From positions 186,001 to 250,000 of the forward strand of contig NEEC01000008.1 in NCBI GenBank assembly GCA_002189035.1: a DNA stretch of 64,000 bases, read 5' to 3'. This DNA comes from Utricularia gibba. Lineage: Eukaryota > Streptophyta > Magnoliopsida > Lamiales > Lentibulariaceae. Under the pieces are notes generated by a model, which did no database searches, was not told the DNA's origin, and saw only the letters and a list, made by a program, of their open reading frames with translations. Shown piece by piece: positions 34,726 through 47,859 of the stretch (positions are counted from its first letter, which is position 1; each line of letters opens with the position of its first letter). Both the position numbers and the translations under genes were made by a program.

Positions 34726-35788
34726 TCTCGTACCACGAACAAAATGTTCAATTGCAGCTGGATTGAAGGGGTTTCAGGATGGGATGGGTTATGAAAAGCT
34801 ACACGATGCCACTGCGTAGGGCGTCTACACTAGAAATCCCCCTCCCCTCCCCCTATTCCCTGCCTTGCCTACACTATAAAACCTACCAATGTTCAATTTC
34901 ATGAATCACATAAAACGTCGTATAATTGTGCAAGAAGAGAGCAGCCCATCCAATCAAGTCCTCCCACGTGTACCTGCACTCAACAACTAACTAACTAGAG
35001 GGTAATTTACGAAATTCAACTTCTCTTTAGCGTATGGCGGTATGGGACAGGACAGAAGAGTGTCACATGAAAAGATTTCAAACAATTACACTGACGCATA
35101 TTATGTAAAAATAAATTTTAAATATTATAATCTTTAACGATTTTGCAATAAAATCAAAATTTTAGATTTTATAATTAACTTCATAAATTATTGAATTTTT
35201 TAAATAGATATTATATAGATTAAATAAAAAAATTAATACGAAAAATTATATGATCTATTTTATTTATTTTAAAAAATATATATTTTATAATATTAAATGA
35301 TATAATAAGTTAATATATTGAAATTCACACTATATATATATATATATATATATAATTTAATTTATTATATTTTGTAATATAACATTACATTTTACTATAA
35401 AACAATTTTATAATCTCAAAATTAATTTTATTCAATTTAAATCAAATATTCAAAACCCCAATTTTAATAAAAATGAGTTTGGGGCAAGGAAATGGGCCCG
35501 AGTAGTATCGGGCCACACGTTTGGGCATATAAAACAAGGGGCAACAACATTATCCAATCGAAGTCCTGATGAAATACCCAGCCCGAACCGAATCATGATG
35601 GCATTCGGATCCCCTCGCGCTTCTTCTCCGATACCCGATAGGCTTCTAAATTTGGAAATGCAACAAGTGAGAAAGCGACGTTTAAAAAAAAAAAAAAAAA
35701 AACTCAGGAGTTTCCGTCCTCGCAATTATTGGTAACTTTAGGGGTACATGGGGTGGACTGTAAATTTTGCCACATCGACTAAAGACCG
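34726..35788. other. Intergenic, p24 promoter side
   Basis: The first 350 bp is the probable p24 promoter (minus strand). 35090-35450 is extremely AT-rich and includes a (TA)12 repeat at 35331-35354. An 18-20 bp A-run ends near 35701. No gene is seen. Confidence 0.45.
35331..35354. repeat. (TA)12 microsatellite
   Basis: 24 bp of perfect TA dinucleotides in AT-rich intergenic DNA. Confidence 0.9.
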
Positions 35789-36972
35789 TTAGAATCCCGG
35801 CAACTCCATCGGCGAATTCACCATGTTCAGTAGTTCATTCCAATAGTTCCTCGTATCTTCCACCTCGGCGAACCCCGGAGTCGCTGCGATCGAGAGGATG
35901 GGGTTGAAACACTCGCCGTTGCTGCTGTTCAACACCGCGAGTTCCACGGCGTCGGCGACGTACCCACCGTAATCGAGTTGCTGATAAGAACCCAGATCGT
36001 CCATGTTGCCGCCGCAGCCCAAGCCCCCGATATCGCACGAATTCGTATTCGTCACCGGCGTAGTCACGGCATCATTTGTGATAACCCTCGGAACAGCCGC
36101 CGGGGCCACCGCGGAGGAAAAGTTGAGCGTCGACGTGGGCGACTCCAGCACTGTCTGCGACGTGAAAAAGCAGTTATTCGAGGCGCCGCTGGTGGCCTGC
36201 CACACCTTGAGCACGTCCAGGCAGGGCGGGGACGACAACTGTAGCGGCGGCGCCGGCGGCATAATGGACTTCTGGAGGAGCTGCAGATTCGATATTATCT
36301 TGGACTCACGAGCCAGCCGCGCCTCCGCTTCCAGGCGCGCCGTCTCCCACTGGGCCATGTGGCTGAGATTAGCAGCTTGCTTCGAGTGCGCCGCACCGCC
36401 GGAATTACTCTTGGGTTTATGGGTCACCGGGTCAATACCCATCCTCGTTAGTCTCTTCTTAAGACGCGTGTTCCAGTAATTCTTGATCTCATTGTCGGTT
36501 CTCTTGGGTAAGTGAGCTGCTATGGCTGACCACCTACGACTAATACACATTAATTAATAAACATAAGCAAAAGCAAAACACACTTGTTTAGGCAGGAGCA
36601 GGAGCAGGAGAGACGAAACTGTTACCTGTTGCCCAGCAAGGCATGTAATCGGATTATTGTCTTTTCTTCATGGGTGCTGAACTTCCCTCTCTTAATATCC
36701 GGGCGGAGGTAATTCGTCCACCGCAGTCTGCAACTCTTCCCACATCTCTGTAGCCCTGAGAAACAAAACACAAGCTCTAATAGCGTGCCCCCACGTCTGC
36801 ATGGAGAGGCCCGTAACAAAAAGAAAGAAAAATGGGAACCTGCTTTAGCAGGGAGCGAGCGCCAGCTTCCGTGACCGTGCTGCTGAATGTAAGCGAGGAG
36901 CTTCTGGTCTTCCTCTCGAGTCCAAGGGCCTTTCTTGAGCTCCTCCTTCGCCGGGGAGTCGGGTCGAACCAT
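35789..36972 (-). CDS. R2R3-MYB transcription factor, subgroup 9 (MIXTA/MYB16/106/17-like)
   Basis: Three coding exons, 36972-36840, 36755-36626 and 36533-35789, give 335 aa. The two MYB repeats run from about 12 to 115 ([17 protein letters not shown] ... [19 protein letters not shown] ... [20 protein letters not shown]). Introns fall at the two canonical R2R3 sites. The C-terminal side carries [18 protein letters not shown] at residues 148-165, the diagnostic subgroup-9 motif. These factors control epidermal cell outgrowth, trichomes or conical cells, cuticle and, for MYB17, early inflorescence development. Two oddities: the N-terminus reads [17 protein letters not shown] where relatives read MGRSPCCDKxGLKKGPW, and helix 3 ends NTRLKKRL rather than NTHLKKRL. 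An upstream in-frame ATG (37044) would add 24 residues without similarity, so I chose 36972. Confidence 0.9.
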
Positions 36973-37642
36973 TGAAAACGCGGTGGGAAATCCGGCAGGT
37001 CGAAGACGGTTGATGAAGCAACAGGAACGTTGTAGGATTCGCAAGTGGAATGGATGGGGTGGGGTGGAGGGGAATCCAGGATGTCGGGGTGGTGTATAAA
37101 AGTGAGGGGAAATAATAAATAGGGTTAGTATTGCGGGGGATGATATTATGGGACACTATAAATACTTTACCTAAAGAGATTTATGAAGGAAAACTTCATA
37201 CGTGAATCATTACACTTTGAAAAAAATGTCAAATAATTCACTTTTCATTTGTTTTTGTGCCGAAAGCGGCTACAAAAATTGAATGCCCTCCTATAATGGC
37301 GTCCAAGACATTTATTTCCACCCGAAAGATGGAAATAATTTGCATGAAATTCGTAATAAATAAAGAGGGGAGTGCGTATCTGATTTCTGGTTCTCAGGAC
37401 GCCGGAAAAACTTGGGCAGGAGACGGAAATAAGTTAGCGTTGGGCGGGGGGCTGCGTTCGACGCAGTTCAGTTTGGGGTCCAGTGTGGACAGACAGAGGA
37501 GCAGGAGGGTGAATCTCTCTGGGTAAATGGAGGAGGAGTATAATGCAGAGCTTAGCAGACCCAGTTAGTTTCACTGTGGACCAATTATCTCATCTTTGAA
37601 AGGGTACTAACTACTACCAGGTAGCACTAGCAGAGGTGGCAA

Positions 37643-37677
37643 CATTCATTCATTCATTCATTCCTTCCTTCCTTCCT
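37643..37677. repeat. (CATT)n(CCTT)n microsatellite
   Basis: Five CATT units followed by four CCTT-like units, a compound tetranucleotide repeat. Confidence 0.85.
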
Positions 37678-38584
37678 GGTGAGGAAGAGTAAGAGTGCCC
37701 AACCCCGCCCCCGCCCCCGCTACTGACATCAAATCAAGTATTTCAAACCCCAAACTGCAACACATAACACACCGTCGCCGCGGTGAAGCTATGACATACT
37801 TTTATCCACCGATACGCCCGGCACTCCACTTACGCTTTTACTGCTCTACACTTACGTGTTCATGCCTTGCAACAACGCCAACCCAGACACAACTTGAATG
37901 GCCACCTCACATTACTACTGCTCGCCTGTTTGAATGTCTAAAGGGCCGCCCCTCCCCCAGAAGCAGCAGTCTAAAAAACTATTCCAACTCTATCCTCAGT
38001 ATTTTATTTCCAATTTTGTACAAAAAAAGGTGTGTCTTGAGATTGTGCAAGCAATGGTGGGGATGGGGATAAAATGGAGGGAGGATTCCCATCACCGATA
38101 AAGGCCCGCGCCATGGCGCCGATAAACACACCAAGGAAGCTTGGTCGAGGTCGACCCAGGGACCATAAATGACATCAACTACCCTCCAGAGGAAACCCGC
38201 ATCGGGAATGCAGTAAAATTGAACCAATAACAGAATTCGTCCCTTCACCAGTCCCCCACCCCCACCCCCTCACCATCACTCTCCCCTTCCCATCTTCCTA
38301 CACACTCCTGTGGGTTACGCGCCAAATGACGTGCCGTTTACCAAGGCATACGTGCGTGCATGCCTACATCCTTTCCTTCCCACTCGGATGGCGAATCCAA
38401 AGCATGGAGCTGATAGGGGATCAAGTCGCAGATCGCTTCAAGGTTTTCAGTGCATGGAAGGAAGATTCGCTCCCCACCTTTTCAGAGACATAAACACACG
38501 CGTGCATTTAATATTTGTAATGGAACCCGTGGGATAATCATTCTCGTCTTCCTAATAAATGATACCCATAGAGATGTGACTAAA

Positions 38585-38616
<32 letters not shown>
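38585..38616. repeat. (AAT)n microsatellite
   Basis: About 32 bp of perfect AAT repeat. In one frame it yields a run of Asn, which is not a gene. Confidence 0.9.
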
Positions 38617-38618
<2 letters not shown>

Positions 38619-40448
38619 CCAGGAGAAGAGGCCCCCCGGGCATAGTTTTTAATGTGCCAACAACAAAGCTAGCTAGGGACTAGGAGTGTTTCAACGCAAC
38701 CTTCATCTGCCTCGTTGTTTTTACACGTTTATTTACAGGTTCCAGACAGTAATAATTCCATTGTCCAAAATGGCTTCTCCACCCCAAGAATCACAACAGA
38801 TGACCCATGACTGCAATCCCTTGGATATTATATACGTGTACCACGTTTGATACGAACAGGGAACCCCCACTGAGTTACTGCTCCAAGCTTCCAACTTTCC
38901 AAACACTAATAAAAAACACAAGGACGCCCCTAAACCCTAATTTTATATTTCTCCGGCCAGCCAGCCACCCATTTCATTAGTCACAGACAGGCAATGAAGA
39001 CAAATATTCTTCTGTTCGCAAAAAAAAAAAAAAAAAAGAAAAATAGCAGCCATCCCTCCCTCCCTCGAGTGGGTGCAGTTGAGCATGTGGGAGAGGGAGA
39101 CGCGATGCCATTCGGACAAGCGGAGATGGAATCTCGAGGCCATAAATGCAGGGTGACGCATGCTCGCAGATGGATGACGGAAGGATGACGCTCCGGCCCG
39201 GGAATTTAATTATCAACAAGGTTTCGGGGCCCACAACCTCGTCGCGGGGCCCGGCAGGGCTTTCATTTCAGTTGCAGGAAATCAGGTTTTTTAGGTACGC
39301 GGATTATTGCTCCTTCACATTCAACATCCATATCGTACCCTTTCCTTTAAATATTGCCTTTTTGTGACCCAGCTCATCCTGGTACCCGCACTGCATCTAT
39401 TATATTATATTATATTATAAACCACAATTCCTCAAAAAAATCTCCACCATAAGCCAGTGAGTGAGTGAGTGTGTGTGTGTCTTGTCCGAATGTTGTTGAA
39501 TCTGGAGATCATCATCTCCCACGTGCCCAAGCCGCCCCCTAGCTGGGGTTTTATTCTATAAACTGTTTGCATTTTGAGGTGGCTGCCTGTCTGTCTTCAC
39601 TTGTTGATTGCTGCTTCACTTTGACCCAATGCCAAACACACGCGCACTCCCTCTCGTTCTCCTTCACTAGGCATGGATGGCGTCACAAGGGCGCTGATAA
39701 TAATAATGATAACTGTGAGTCGTCGATAAGGCTTTACTTGGTTAACGACTCAGCAAGTACCCCTCTAGGAAAAGGAAATGACACCTAGGACTACTAGGCT
39801 CGTTGGCATGCCCATCTGCGGCTGCACCGGCTGCATGGTGAATTTGAGTTTCATGTGTGATGTGATCTCCGAGGTAACAAGGGGGGTTTGGATAATGGAA
39901 GATAGATGGATACGCTGCTTTTAATGGCATGGAGATTGTGCAAATTTGGGTTGTATTTATGTACACAGTAGCTGAAATCTGTATTCCGTCTGTTGGAAAT
40001 CAATGACAAGGGAAAGAAAGGACAGGTAGTAGGTAATGTATTTTGGACCTGGCTCAGACAGACAGAGTCTTATCATAAAAACCATTAAAGCCGAGGATCC
40101 TCCTTCCACCTTCCCTTCTGCAAACCCATTCAAGGCAAGAGGAGCTGCTCAGACTCAACATTTAATCCAACACTCTTCCTTTTTGATAACTCTTATGCAT
40201 CAGCTCTGCGCGAATCAATTAATTTTCTGAGGAGCTGCTGAACCAGCAGAAGAATTGAAACTTGATTCAAATTTCATCTTTTTCACTATTCATTCCGGTT
40301 CAGCAGCAGCAACAACTGACTTCGCTTCGACTGTTATCGCCCGTTGTAAGTACTCTGAACGCCAGAATAAACAACCCATAGTTTGTACTGATGCATGCAG
40401 CATCGTGCCCTTTCCTTTCACATCTCATTTGAAAACGTGCATGCATAT

Positions 40449-40474
40449 AGCCAGCCAGCCAGCCAGCCAGCCAG
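40449..40474. repeat. (AGCC)6 microsatellite
   Basis: Six and a half perfect AGCC units. Confidence 0.85.
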
Positions 40475-42200
40475 TTCACTAGTTTCCGCCCCAAGAGAAG
40501 AACTCCCGGACGGACAGAGAGATGTGATAACAAAAGCTGTTAGAGACGTGTTCCGCAGGCAGGCAGTTAAGTACCGTTGAGTGTTTCCCTAAATATGGAC
40601 CAATGGGGGCACATTTGTTAGGAGGAGGGTTTTGGGCGAAAAGGGTATCACCTCACCTGCAGAGTAGAAGGGATGCATAAGCAAATGATGGAAATTGAAT
40701 GCAAGAGTGTGTGTGAGAATGTGGATACGTGTACGTGGGTTGTCTGCTTAGTCGAAAAAGACCAAACCGGGAGTGGAGTCGGTGGACCACAAGCTGCTGC
40801 GCCCCGGTTACCCGCCCCCGTGGTCCGAACACAGAGATACGTATCTCCTCCTTGACTACCCAACAACAGCGCATTGACTACCAAGTAATAATTTTGTCGT
40901 GGCTTCTTTCAGCTAATCAAGAAATATGCATTTGGTTGCTGCAGCTCAGCTCAGCTCAGTAATGCCACCAGAAGTTAAGGCATGGCCCTCCCTCCCTAGC
41001 CCGCTTCCCATCAATGCCCATTATTCACACACAACATAACATCGACTCAGTAAACAAACAGTGACGCTCCATTTCCTTGAAAAGGGTGAGCATCAATCAA
41101 ACACACACAAGCTGGCTGCTTTTCTGAGTCTTCACCGGATCTGTTGTCAATTTTTTTTGTTGAATCGGAGACAGAGCAGCGATAATGGGCTTCCTCTCCT
41201 TGAAGTCCAGCGTCTTCTCTGGCTGTTTGGGTTATTGGATCATCATGCAGGCCCCTCACTCTGTTCTGTTAATTGAGGCTGACCCATTCTACGCAATTCT
41301 CCAATTTAGGCAGGCCCAAAACACTCTTCTTTCTTTATTTAGCCATTCAAGCTTCAAGCCCTAATCCCACCCTGTTCATGGCGCTCCCATACAGGTTATA
41401 CCCCCACAGAGAGACCTCCCTCAATTCTTTGCTTCCTAAGTAGAGTTATATGGTCAATCTAGTGTTTGATTTTTTTTCTACTTTATGTTTCTCCAATTTT
41501 TCGAGCATGGTCATTTTGGGTTTGCCCGCATATTTCGTGAATGTGAATTTATGGATTTCCACCGAGAGAATTCTTTCGAATTAGCTGCATTTTCCTGCGT
41601 TGTGAACTTTGACTCGAGGGCTCAATGTAAAATGGTGGAGCTTGAATGTGTAATGCTCTGAATTTGCTACAGGTTCTCTGTGGCATGCCAATCACATTAG
41701 AGCCCATATATTAATTCTTCGGCATCATAGTACAGGCATGGGTTTCAGGGGTATCCCTGTTGGGCTCTTCTTCTTCTTCTTCTTGCCTGCCTCCAATTGC
41801 CACTACATTTGCTTATCCTTCCACTATTACAAAATCTCGTCTGCCAATGTGTTTGATGACATGCCTCCCTTCAAGTTTAGGTCTTGGTGCATCTGCATAT
41901 CCGCCATCTTTACCTGTGTTTCCTCACCTAAATTTGAAGTGCATGACTAGTCTCTCGACTCGGAGTACCATCGTGCAACAGAAGCGCCAGGGAGAAAAAG
42001 ACTGTAATACTTCCCCGTCGAATCATCAAAAAACCGATGCATCGTTTACAAAAAGTAATTTTTACTACGAAGGGTAAAAGGCCATTCATTCCTTTCGAGT
42101 ATAAGACATGAGTCGGATTTGCCTTCTTTTGTAAGCAATGATGTAGAAGACGTCGAATCAAATCGTCCTTTATTATAAAAAAAATTTCAACTTTTATTAA

Positions 42201-43881
42201 GATGATGTTATAATAATATTAATTAAATAATGTTTATAAACATTTAAATATCTAAAAATTTTCTATAATTTTTCATATTAGTATTTTTTTTACAAAATTT
42301 GTTAAATTATTTTATAAAATATTAATTCGAATAAATTTTTTATTAAATATATAAATAATTATAATTTTTTTTAAAAAAATAAAAATAATAAATTATTTTA
42401 TATTTAATGTTTACTTCATCTATATCACCTTAAAATTTATAAATAATTGAACTGCTTTTATGTACAATTTGTTAAAAATTCTCTAATTTTACTCGTTGTA
42501 TAATTCTATCTTATGGATATACATTGTATTGAAGATCATGAGTGTACTTTAATATTTATACATATAGGTTGGAATGTAGAGAGTTCAACCATTTCTTCTT
42601 CAAACTTCTATATATTTAAAGGCCAACTCATCCAAATTTCGTATTCCGCATGTGTCGGATATTTTCTATGCCTGTTAGCCGTGTTGTGGTCTCGCTAACA
42701 GATAATCACCGACTGTGTTGTCATTCCAGTAATTCGGCTACTTTTTAGACTATTAAGACGGCTGCCGCAGCTCAGATCTAACACTTATCAATCTGTCGAT
42801 ATGCATTGATTTTTCAGAACACCTTTTGAAACTTTTCTGCAACCGATTTGCCTCAACCGATTTGGCCCTCCATCAATGTCATAGATCGATTATCTTCTTT
42901 TGTTACTCATAAAAATAACGTTGACATCTACTATATATAACCTGCATATTAGTATATTTTCTAAAATATACATAATAGATAATGTATATATTTTTTAAAA
43001 TTTATGCTAATGCTATTAAAGGAAGATATTTTGCTCATGTTAATACTTCATTTAATCCTTCAACATAATTTGATGTCAATGTACCGCATCTGAAGATGAA
43101 TTAAAAATTATATTAATATATTATATGAATTTAATTAATATATACATATGATAAGAAATTAAATAGATGCTGAACACCTCCATCATAATCAAATGTCCAT
43201 GTTTATCGAGATAATTTGTTCAAGTAATCTCAAGTTTTATAATTCATTGTTTGAATTCCAATCATGTACTTTTCAAATTTTTCAAAAAATGCAATATATA
43301 ACGTTTGATTGAATGTTTTCCTAAGTCTTTTAGTATGATAATGAGTGACAAAATTAGATCATAGATGTCAAATACAATATTGATAACATCACCATATTTT
43401 GATTTAAAAAGCCACATGTAAAATGATGTCCTTTGAATTGAACTACATCTATCTTAAATAAGATATGTCTCTCAACCGACAACAACATAATGACCAAGCA
43501 ACCGAATAATACATAATCAAGATTCGTCATTTTTGTTACAACCACTATAAATACAAGAGGTAGAGAAGGCTATAAGCATCTACAGTTACGATAATCAATA
43601 ACTTATGATTGAATTTTAAGTAAAGATATGTTCTTTCTAATGATTACAAGTCGAGTCCATCAAAAACATAAATACATTATCCAAAAGCCTAGAATACATA
43701 CTCAAGTGTTTTAATGTCAAAAACATTAGTTTGTTTGTGATTATGAAAAATAGTGGTTCCAAGATTTTGGGTCTAAACTTATTGTAAGAAGGCAAATAAC
43801 GTTTACACTTATAACTCTCATGTAAAATTAGGCACAATTCAAATCCGCATAGATATGGGTTTGACCTACCAAGTTGGTCAA
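42201..43881. other. AT-rich intergenic left of the chromovirus nest
   Basis: Strongly AT-rich to about 43600, then mixed. No gene, TIR or LTR end was recognised before the TGTAACGA at 43882. Confidence 0.5.
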
Positions 43882-45164
43882 TGTAACGACTCGAGAAGGG
43901 GGACTGGCAGTCATGGTCATTACCCCACTCAAGAACGTGACCAGCCTTCTGGGGGGCTTTGGTTTGATCTGTTTAATCTGCATATACACAAGATTATTGA
44001 GGAATATTTTATTTCTAAATTCAAGAAAAATGTTCAACATAATCCATGAAAAACCACACCAAACAAAAGAAAACACGAGCCAAAGCAGCACCTTACTATT
44101 CCCAACCTCCTTCGTCCTCCAGGTTTACTTTGCTAGTCCTTCCGCCTCTCCGCCAATCTCTGCACGTTCAGAACCTTCACCTCCACATAAGTTCGTAAGG
44201 GGTTAACATATGCGTAGGGTAGACCACACTACCAACCATAAACATATCAACATAAACATGTCACGTGTCATCATAAGCATAAAATCATCACATATCGTCG
44301 TAAAAACTTAAACACGCATATCATAAGGACCCGTTGGTCACAAAGGACATGCATCCTGTGATGGCACATCACGTTAGTGTCGTGAGGAATCCCGACCATG
44401 GTGATCCGTCCCAATGCTGCTCCCGTTGAAGCTCATGGCGAGATCTACCCCCAAACTCATGTTGGGTTGCCATCGAAGATACCTCGATTAAGGGTTTGAT
44501 CCCGTCCCTTCGGGCTCATCATCTTACGGCCATTCGGCTCTTATTCATACGTTCTTGCTCATGCTTCCCCTTACCTTTGTGTGGCACCTTGCCCTTCTAC
44601 CAAAACATGACATTCTCCTTCCGTATTGCGGTATGGTAACGCTCTTTCTCTAAGTTTCTAATCCCTCAACCCGCCAGCACGCCTTCCTCTTGTATACCAT
44701 TCTTGATTGTTGAGCTTTTAAGCCCTTTCCTCTTCTAATTCTTTATCTTATGGGCCAAGTATGTCAAAAGTCGGCCCTTTTACCTTTCTTAGGCCCTTGG
44801 GCCCTTCTCCACCATCACATTGTGTCAATCCTTACCAACCATGTCTCATCCAACACTTGAGCTCGCGACCACAACCGCCTAACATCTAGCGCATCACTCA
44901 CCATCCCTTAGGCATGCATGCTAGCTCAATCGCATAGAGTCCCATTTGCTCAAGCAGGTCTCCCCTGCTAGCACTCTTGAGGTTCACTCGTGAGCTCGGT
45001 ATACCTCTGTCAAGAGTCGCACGTCGTGTTGGGATATGACCGATTCCTTGTGGTGGAGAGCCAAGCAAAGAGGTTCCTCGTAGCCCCTCCATGCTTGTCC
45101 CCTTAGCCTCTCTGCATGCTATATCATCATCGAAACTCTACATAATCCTACTTGAGTTATGACA
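43882..45164 (-). repeat. 3' LTR of element B
   Basis: 1283 bp. In minus orientation it starts TGTCATAACTCAAGTAGG just after a purine-rich tract and ends TCGTTACA. It aligns with the 3' LTR of element C once the solo LTR in C is removed (about 1.25 kb). The sequence is unusually GC-richer than its surroundings. Confidence 0.85.
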
Positions 45165-45190
45165 TTTTCTCCCCACCCCCCCCCCTCCTT
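45165..45190 (-). other. Polypurine tract of element B
   Basis: Minus strand reads a 26-base G/A-rich run with eleven or more G, then AGAAAA directly before the LTR TG. This is the plus-strand primer site for reverse transcription. The solo LTR inserted just upstream of it. Confidence 0.75.
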
Positions 45191-45199
45191 AAGAATGTT

Positions 45200-46617
45200 T
45201 GATAAACGGAAATTTCCTAATATCGTTGCAATAAAAATAGAAAATCCGTATCAAATAAATTTATAATCCCTAATCTACACAAAATACAAATTTGGAAAAC
45301 TTGTATAGTGGATATCGGGGTCGATCACGAAGAGCTTGTGCTTGCTAAGTGTTTTAGTAAATGCATAATTTCGGATAACAGTGGGTCTTAGTCTAAGCTC
45401 GGACTAACAGTGGTAAACAAGTTCAGTAAACAACGTAGGTAAGCAATATCAGGTTTCTACGCTAAGGTAACAAGTACTGGTTTTGACTCAGACTAATACG
45501 AGGACGCCTTAAGGATCTGCGGGTGGTGCCATACTAAGGTTCCTAACTTAATTTGCTATCTTCCTACACTCACAACTTCGAATAACCTAGGTCTACCCAG
45601 GTCATTCATCATATTTTTGGCTTAAGCTAGTCCCCAATATCATAACCAACATTGCAATTAGGTCTACCCGCATGCAAGGTATATAAAACTAGGTCTACCC
45701 GGTTCTACTGGTTCTACCCTGGACTAACACCGACTGCTCCCGTCTTGGTTTGTTGGTCTACCTCTAAACCAAGCTTCTAAGTTGTGAAACTACTTGTTTC
45801 CCTCCTTAGGTTTACCCATGGCTTGTTAGAAACAAGAGTTAAGGAATACACATAAATTTCATCATTAAACCTAAGCACACACCCACCACTTCACCTTAAG
45901 GCATCCCTAAGACTCTAGCTACTCATGCTTTGGAAACAAAACACGATTTCATTCACATAAGCTGGCAAAATGGCAGAAACATTGTAACAAGTCAAATGCA
46001 GAAACTTGAAATGTTCAGAAAAACAGAAAGCAAATAGATAATGTTTTTCCGCCCACTATCTACTGTTCACAGCCCTGAACAGTAGTGCTGGACTGAGCTC
46101 CTGTGCTGTTCTCGATGATGAAGGTCTCCCTTCCCCCTTCTGGTTGGTGTTTCTCCCGTTGGGGAAGAAGACCCCCTTTCGCATCCCCCTCTTTGTTCTA
46201 TGTTCTTTGCGCTCTCCCCTTTTTTCCGAATTAATTTCCTTTTCTTTTGCTTCACTCCATTGCACTGTTTCTGACTGCTAGTACTGTTCCTGACCGCCAG
46301 TGCTGCTCCTGGCCTGAACTTGCAGACTGCGGTGGCAGCAGAACAATGCTCTTTGTCCTTCTCCAGATTTTGCACCCTTTTTCGCTTGTTTTACACGCTT
46401 GCAAGTTTGATTTTCGGCCCATCTCCCTGCTGAACTTACTGAAACATCAGTAACAAGAGTTGTGGACTAAATCAAAGGATTTAGTCCACTTTTCACATAA
46501 TCACATGAGATTAACATGAACACCACTAAAACATGAAAAACCACATTTATCTAACCTAAACCATAATAAAATATAACTATTTTGCATTATAAATTTCAGG
46601 AAAAATGTGTGTCATCA
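45200..46617 (-). repeat. Solo LTR (element-A lineage) in element B
   Basis: 1418 bp, minus orientation, starts TGATGACACACATTTTTCC and ends GTTTATCA. It is bounded by ATGTT (45195-45199 and 46618-46622; AACAT on its own strand), a perfect 5-bp target duplication. The contents parallel the 3' LTR of element A and the copy at 55843-57190. No internal element sequence remains, so it arose by LTR-LTR recombination. It separates B's chromodomain region from its PPT. Confidence 0.88.
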
Positions 46618-46639
46618 ATGTTTCATCCCGAAACCTTAC

Positions 46640-47800
46640 TTACAAACAATTGAGGGTGCTGCATTCTCATATAGACTTCTATCTCCCACATTGCATCTTT
46701 GTGGGCGAACCTTCAGCCACACAATCGACCTTCCTCTCAAAGTAGTCACCTTGCATCCCAAAATTCGTAGTGGGTGTACCCTATTGGTGAGGTTATACGC
46801 AATCCCGAACTCATTCCCACGTATCTCATGCTTGGCATATGGTATCTATTTGTTAAGCTGTGACACATGAAAGACGTTCCAACCCTGGTGGTAAGACCAA
46901 CCAATACGCCAATTTCCCAATACGTTCCATGACTTCATATGGTCCAATGAACCGTGGTCCTATTTTCCCAAACTTGGCACTCCATGTAAGCCCTTGCTGG
47001 GGTGATAGCCGTAAATAAACCTTGTCTCCAACCACAAAGTAGAGTGGCCTCCTCTTGACATCTTCCCAACTCTGATTACTCATACCTTCTATTCTTAGTC
47101 TTGGACCAAGTCAGGTCCCAAGAATGCTCGTTCTCCCACTTCATCCCAATGCAAAGGAGTCCTACGTTTTTTCCATATAGAACTTTGTATAGAGACATCC
47201 TCAAGCTAGACTCGTACCCAGATAGATGTGCTCATCCCAATCCCCTGGAAACTCCAAGACGCAAGTCCGCAATCGGTTCTCCACTATCTGAATTGTCCTC
47301 TTTAATTGCCCATTCGTTTGGGGGTGCATCGCGGTACTCATGTCGAGCTTGCTGCCTAGCGCCTGCTATACGGCTTGCCAGAACCTAGAGGTGAACCTAA
47401 TATCACGATCAAAAACAATGCTCATAGGTACTCCATGTAATCGTACGACCTCCACCTTTTATTCTCGGGCAAGGCAGTAGATACTCCATTAGAATGGATT
47501 GGTAGGAAATGAGCGCTCTTCATGAGGCAGCCTTGTCACGAAATCCATAGTAACCTTCTCCCACTTCTACTCAGGAATGCTTAGAGATTGTAGCAGCCAG
47601 CCTGGTCTCAGGTCTTCTGCCTTGGTGCGTTGGCAAACCTGATACTTTCCCTCAAAATATGCTTCTGCAACATCCCTAGATCAGGTACCCATACCCTTCC
47701 ATGCGTTATGATTACTTGCCCTTCGTGTGCCATGGCTTGTATCTAGCGCCCACTATTCTCACCTTGGGCCATCTTGATCTCAGTTAGTAGGTTAAGTATC
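46640..47800 (-). pseudogene. Element B integrase and chromo-region remnant
   Basis: Minus-strand 47083-46853 reads SWEDVKRRPLYFVVGDKVYLRLSP, GLTWSAKFGKIGPRFIGPYE, RIGKLAYWLVLPPGLE, the C-terminal integrase part typical of chromoviruses. Upstream (47800-47090) integrase core fragments lie in mixed frames. Downstream, a degraded stretch corresponds to the chromo-like segment seen better in element C. Many stops. Confidence 0.78.
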
Positions 47801-47859
47801 ACATGAATGATCATGGCCAGCGTCTTCTCTGGTACAACCTCTAATCCCATTCGTTCCAT

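Larger units (their letters stand above)
36973..42200. other. Gene-free, microsatellite-rich region upstream of the subgroup-9 MYB
   Basis: About 5.2 kb, less AT-rich than other intergenic parts, with many pyrimidine tracts and simple repeats and no recognisable transposon or protein. A G-box-type CCCACGTGCC lies at about 39518. Open frames up to 125 codons (for example 37695-38072 and 41760-42077) are low-complexity or without motifs. It may contain the MYB regulatory region or non-coding transcripts, but I cannot support either. Confidence 0.45.

Noticed and set aside
35450-35725. 91-codon frame (minus) near the MYB stop
   Set aside because: Contains the translated A-run (poly-Phe); no domain.
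37695-38072. 125-codon frame in the gene-free block
   Set aside because: Low-complexity, Pro/Thr-rich, with no domain or splice support.
38450-38683. Frame with a run of Asn
   Set aside because: Produced by the (AAT)n microsatellite at 38585-38616.
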